A stretch of 64,000 nucleotides of DNA from Ceratopteris richardii (Eukaryota > Streptophyta > Polypodiopsida > Polypodiales > Pteridaceae): NCBI GenBank assembly GCA_020310875.1, contig CM035435.1:69895455-69959454 (forward strand), written 5' to 3'. The number at the start of each line of letters is the position of its first letter. The stretch's first letter is position 1. A program made the translations under genes and the position numbers. The notes beneath the pieces were generated by a model. It saw only the letters and a program-made list of their open reading frames with translations. It was not told the origin of the DNA and searched no databases. Below are positions 45,366 to 64,000 of the stretch, piece by piece.

Positions 45366-46136
45366 CTTTCAGGTACCGCCATGAGATGCATTCGAAAATG
45401 AGTACTCATGAAGGCGAACAAATTGAGGATGTAACTAGCTATTAGAGTCTAGTTGGAAGTTTGAATTATGCTACACTAACTAGAGTGGACATTTGCTATG
45501 GAGTAAGTGTCTTGCGTTAGTTCATGCATACTCCAAGGAAACCTCACATGGAAGTGGCTGAGAGAATCCTCAAATATTTGAAGGGTAAAATTAATGAAGG
45601 GTTGTACTATCCTTACACATATGATATAGATATCAAACTCTTCTTTGATGCAGATTGGGTAGGCTCTAAAGATGATAAGAGAAGCACATATGGATACCTC
45701 ACCTTTGCAGGTACAAATTTGATTTCCTGGTCTTCAAAGAAGCACCCAACTGTAGCACTCTCATCAACTAAGGCTGAGTATAGAGGACTTGCAAATGCTA
45801 CACAGGAGGCAATGTGGATTAAGACTCTATACTCTGATTTAGTGCCAAAGTCTTCCACTCCACACACCTTTGGAGATAATATCAGTCCTTCACATCTTGC
45901 TGCTTACCCAATCTATCATGCCAGGACTAAACATATAGACGTACATTATCATTATGTCAGGGAAAAGATTAGAAGAAAGGAGATTCAACTTTCATATGTG
46001 TCCACTCATCAACAATGCGCAGATATGATGACAAATGCATTAGATGGAAGCAAGTTAAATAGATTCAAATCAATAAGTAGATTGCAAGAAATCTTGAAGG
46101 AACTAAGACTAAACATTCTTAGGCTTGAGGCGGAGC
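45366..46136 (+). pseudogene. Copia-6 RT end and RNase H
   Basis: From about 45,445 the reading gives S-L-V-G-S-L-N-Y-A-T. A 207-codon open stretch follows (45,524-46,147) with F-F-D-A-D-W-V-G-S, T-Y-G-Y-L-T-F-A-G, W-S-S-K-K-H-P-T-V-A-L-S-S-T-K-A-E-Y and K-H-I-D-V-H-Y-H. These are the copia RNase H motifs, with D, E and D catalytic residues visible. The frame runs just into the LTR. A purine-rich GAGGCGGAG at 46,127-46,135 is the likely polypurine tract. Confidence 0.85.
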
Positions 46137-47184
46137 TATTGGTGTAAATAGAAAGCTTAAGAGATTTGCTAAGCTTCATGGACTACTCTCATAAATTATC
46201 TCTAGTGATGATCATGAGAACACATGCTTGTGAAAAGTAAAAATTGTATTTACATTGATCATTTGTAAAATCTAAAAGTAGAAGAGGAATCTCATGATGA
46301 TACGAAGCTAAATCCACATCCATTTGGTGAAAGGAATCATATTCATATTATCCCTAAAGTTTAGGATCACTTTTAGGTGAGTGATATTCAAATTCAAAAT
46401 CAAATATGAATATAAATGTATCCACTTCTTAGTCGGGGGTAGAATCACTAATTCAAGCGAGATTGAGCTACTTCATTGAGCCTAAATTGTGTCTATCCCA
46501 TGAAGGGGTATTCATCTACACCTCCCATGTATCATATATTCAATAGCATACATATTTTGAATCATTACATTGAGTAAGACTTTCTCTTTTTTCTGGTTTA
46601 GTACAATCATGTACATAGTGAAATCGATCTGTCTATTTCTCTGCTATAAGCAATCATTTGGTATAATTTCATTTGGTTTATTTAGATAAAGGTTTCAAGT
46701 ACCTATATATCAAGTTTCATCATCATTGGTTAAGTAGATCTTGATATATGAAGCTAATAAGTTGATTATGTTTGCACATCTTCTTGTTCCTAAAAAGTCG
46801 GGTTGACCCCCAGACTTGTTAGAATCATTTATCATTGTATGGTGCAGCTAAATTCATCAAATAACTTGCTTTAGTTAGCTATAAACTTCAATTAGATGTG
46901 TGCAAAAGATATTTAATCAATTCATACCAGGTTGTGAACTCTAAACATATCTCTGTAACCTTCTCATCCAAAAATAGAAGGTTCTTCACAATCCTTGCAA
47001 ATAGAAGTTATTTGTTTTTGTGAAAAATTTTGATAATGATGTTCCAAAGGTCTTAATGGTTCCGTATGCATTTTTGGAAAGCTAAGGAAGTTCACTAAGT
47101 ATCCCTAGAGTTACATTGGCTGGTGTAGAGTAGGTTTGTTGCAAGACCAACTCATCTCTACACTTATACCATCACCTATTCACA
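46137..47184 (+). repeat. 3' LTR of copia-6
   Basis: It starts TATTGGTGTAAATAG (family start TGTTGGTG with a change) and ends CACCTATTCACA, 1,048 bp. It is the same family as 43,525-44,551 but in opposite orientation, 1.6 kb away. Confidence 0.85.
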
Positions 47185-48539
47185 CTTTCTTCATATGTCC
47201 TTTATTATGACAATAATGACACTCAATATCCATCTTCCATGATTTACTTCTACTCTTGTTCCATTGATCATTATTTTCCTTGTTCTTGCTCCTTCAACGT
47301 TGGTGGTTGTTTCCTTGGTAAGAAACACAAACACTATATGCATCTCTAGACTTTTTATGGATCTCTTCACTCAAGAGTGCTCCACATATGTCATCATGGA
47401 CCATTTTGGCACTAGGTGCACTATTACTAATAGCTATGCAAAATGTATCCCATGATGATGGCAAGGTACATAGCAACAAGAGTGCTTTCATTTCCTTATC
47501 CATCTCCATTTTTTGAGCCTATAACTAGGAAAATATAGCATCAAACTCATTTAGATGAGCAACAACACTATTTTTGTCCTTCATACAAAGGTCATATAAC
47601 TTTATCATGAGATACAATTCATTTGATGCTGCTTTTTTTACATAATTCCAAAGCTTGGTAGAGTCTCCCCAAGAACATGGATCAATAAAAAAACAATGAA
47701 CAACCAAAGAGATTATGGGAGAATGCATCTGCTCACACAAATAAGTGCCTCAAGGAGTAACTTCAATCAGTATTTAGTTGAAAATCTAAAATCTAGAAAA
47801 AAATTTCTAGAGTCTCCTATGTAGAATGAGCATATGAACAATGTAGAAAACTCATAGAATTGTGAGTATTGACATGTAAACCTGCATAATGAATCACTGA
47901 CTCCACTTCATATAACCACTTGATCAAAAGAAGCCAACTAGGCTTATTGAGTACCTATGAACCACTAGCATACATCTCCTATGGCTAAGTTGGGTAAGTC
48001 TTCCATCTCTATCACCAAAGAGACCTCGACATCTGTGTGTCTCTCAGTTAAGAAAACATCACCACAATCCTCTTTATCAATCTCAAAGGCTTTATGCAAA
48101 AATGTAACCACTATATCAATGAGCACATGGCCATCCACAAGTGGTATCCACAAAAGCATACATAGTGTGTATGTGCTTAGTATATGCAATAAAATAGCAT
48201 TGAAAGGCTGATTTTACAACCCAAACACTAGCCAACAATACCTCCAATTGTCTTTCAACTCCATTCTTTAGACCCAAAAAACCTGCATAAATTTGTGGTG
48301 GTTGCTCTTGCCACAATTGAAAGCCTTCCAAGAAACTTGTAAGAATGGATATTGTCAAGGAGACACAATCTCAAGTGCTTTTAGTGCCAATATTGATCTT
48401 TGGACCAATATTTCCACATGTATAGCTAAAACCATTCCAAAATTGCAAATTGAACTTCTAATTTTTCCCAGTTTTGCACCCAAACAAGCTCTCAGAGTTT
48501 GAATTGGGTAACTTGAAAGCCCAACAATCCCCTGAAAGA
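47185..48539 (-). pseudogene. Copia-7: gag fragment and upstream sequence, minus strand
   Basis: Pieces 47,740-47,525 and 47,509-47,294 form a copia gag (L-Y-D-L-C-M-K-D, H-L-N-E-F-D-A-I, L-L-C-T-L-P-S-S-W-D). A C-H-Y-C-H-N-K-G-H half-knuckle is read near 47,225-47,195. The copia-6 LTR cuts it at 47,184. Sequence to its right (47,741-48,539) has two short open readings without recognisable motifs and no primer site that I can find. Confidence 0.6.
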
Positions 48540-48660
48540 ATTAATTTTAACACCTTACCACCGAAGTGGTGAGGGGTGTCCAACTGCAACCTATAGGGGT
48601 TGAACCCTCACCCCAAGCCTTGAGGGGTGAAGGACCCAACCAACTAAGCTTATGTACATT
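48540..48660 (-). mobile_element. tRNA-derived SINE, minus strand
   Basis: On the minus strand an A box (TAAGCTTAGTTGG, about 48,639-48,651) is followed by a B box (GGTTCAACCCC, 48,596-48,606) at tRNA-like spacing. No cloverleaf with acceptor stem is evident, so a SINE head is more likely than a tRNA gene. Confidence 0.6.
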
Positions 48661-48824
48661 GGCCTCCTATATTAGTTTTTGAGATTCTCATTCTAGCTCG
48701 ATTTAAATATGTGAATATCTTAATAATAACACAAAAGAGCCGTTATTAGAAAGTCCCCTCACAACGTTACATAGAGAGTCTAGACACACTTGACATTTTG
48801 GTTTCTGTGGCTCTAACAATAGAA

Positions 48825-49002
48825 TGTCGAGGGACTATGGCCCAAGTGGTTTATGCCAGGAATTGATTGGGACGATGTCTTGAGTTCAAGTCATGAATGA
48901 CTTGACATGTCCCATGGAATCCTTGTATTGAGGGCTGCCAACCTCTTGATAATGGGTACTTTCCAAATTTCCTGTACTCTCAAAAAATAAAAAATAAAAT
49001 CA
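48825..49002 (+). mobile_element. tRNA-derived SINE upstream of the host gene
   Basis: A box TATGGCCCAAGTGG at 48,836-48,849, B box GAGTTCAAGTC at 48,882-48,892 and an A-rich tail (CAAAAAATAAAAAATAAAAT) ending near 49,002. It sits about 480 bp before the host ATG. Confidence 0.65.
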
Positions 49003-49141
49003 GAATAGATCCCACGAGGAGATGTTCATTATCCTCTCTATATCCGAGTCTTGGCGCGTAATCAATCTAAAATTATGAAATTTTAGACTTCGAATTTCAG
49101 AAGGAAAATCAAAGAACGAAGAGGGTTGGAAATAAAAAATT

Positions 49142-49147
49142 CACGTG
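49142..49147 (+). promoter_or_regulatory. G-box CACGTG upstream of the host gene
   Basis: CACGTG lies 331 bp before the start codon, in single-copy-looking sequence after the SINE. Plant bZIP or bHLH factors bind this hexamer. No clear TATA box is seen, so the promoter is not otherwise placed and the site may be chance. Confidence 0.3.
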
Positions 49148-49477
49148 TTAAAATCGAAAGGCCATTTTCATTTGAAAGCACTTCGTGGGCTGCATGCAAA
49201 TGGAATGTCGCAGCGCGCGAGATCCTTTGGAATCTCGGACGCAAAGTATTCCGCATGCTCGAGAGTGGGTGGCTATAGAGGTTATCACGCAGTCCACTGT
49301 CTTGGATCCCACTTCTTGTAGCTTCAGCGGGTTACATTGCAACCTTCATGTGATTGCAAGCAGATAGTCGAATTGAGAAGATCAATCAACATTTCACAGG
49401 GTTTGAGCTTTTCGGGAGGATCAATTATTCTGAAGGAAGCGAATCTTAATCTTTTGTTTTGAAGAAGATACTTCACA

Positions 49478-63954
<14,477 letters not shown>

Positions 63955-64000
63955 GTAAGGCGCTGTTCTTGTTTTAATGGAAAATATGTTTGAATTCATC

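Overview
The window is nuclear DNA of a land plant with a retrotransposon-rich genome. It is a graveyard of nested Ty3/gypsy and Ty1/copia LTR retrotransposons, with tRNA-derived SINEs and a LINE 3' end. One host gene, with an unusually long first intron, occupies its right-hand end. That gene carries repeated IPGY-x-G motifs typical of the CIMIP2/FAM166 (DUF2475) family of ciliary proteins. A ciliary-type protein in a plant suggests a lineage with swimming sperm (fern, lycophyte, bryophyte, cycad or Ginkgo) rather than a flowering plant; this is inference, and the species cannot be named from the sequence.

Layout, positions 1-29,795 (Ty3 nest). Ty3-3 (+, 1-2,977) is the 3' end of one element. 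Ty3-2 (-, 2,978-26,449) is an element whose gag gene is split by Ty3-1. Ty3-1 (+, 9,621-23,710) is complete, with two LTRs, a tRNA-Asp primer site, gag, protease, RT, RNase H, integrase, a polypurine tract and a 5-bp target duplication AGGGT. Ty3-4 (+, 26,450-29,795) is another 3' end. All look like one non-chromoviral (Athila/Tat-like) group. Downstream of integrase Ty3-1 carries a second retropepsin, a linker with W-x-P-K motifs, a coiled coil and an unrecognised domain. The coiled coil and the domain recur in Ty3-3 and Ty3-4.

Layout, 29,796-48,540 (copia nest). There are at least seven degenerate copia pieces in both orientations. Copia-3 (34,604-37,620) keeps a long gag-pol frame that ends inside RT. 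Copia-4 and copia-5 (minus) are fused so that the RT of one runs into the integrase of the other. Copia-5 and copia-6 carry about 1-kb LTRs of one family in inverted orientation.

Layout, 48,540-64,000 (host gene). Two SINEs lie just upstream. Exon 1 is at 49,478-49,642. Intron 1 (10.75 kb) holds a (GA)n tract, unrecognised remnants, an internally deleted copia element and a SINE. Exons 2-5 are at 60,396-61,577. Intron 5 holds a LINE 3' end and a copia fragment. Exon 6 is at 63,862-63,954, and the gene continues past the window. All exon junctions have GT-AG borders and matching phases and give 299 uninterrupted codons.

None of the mobile elements appears able to move on its own: each visible coding region has stops, frameshifts or deletions. 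The host gene is the only reading that looks intact.
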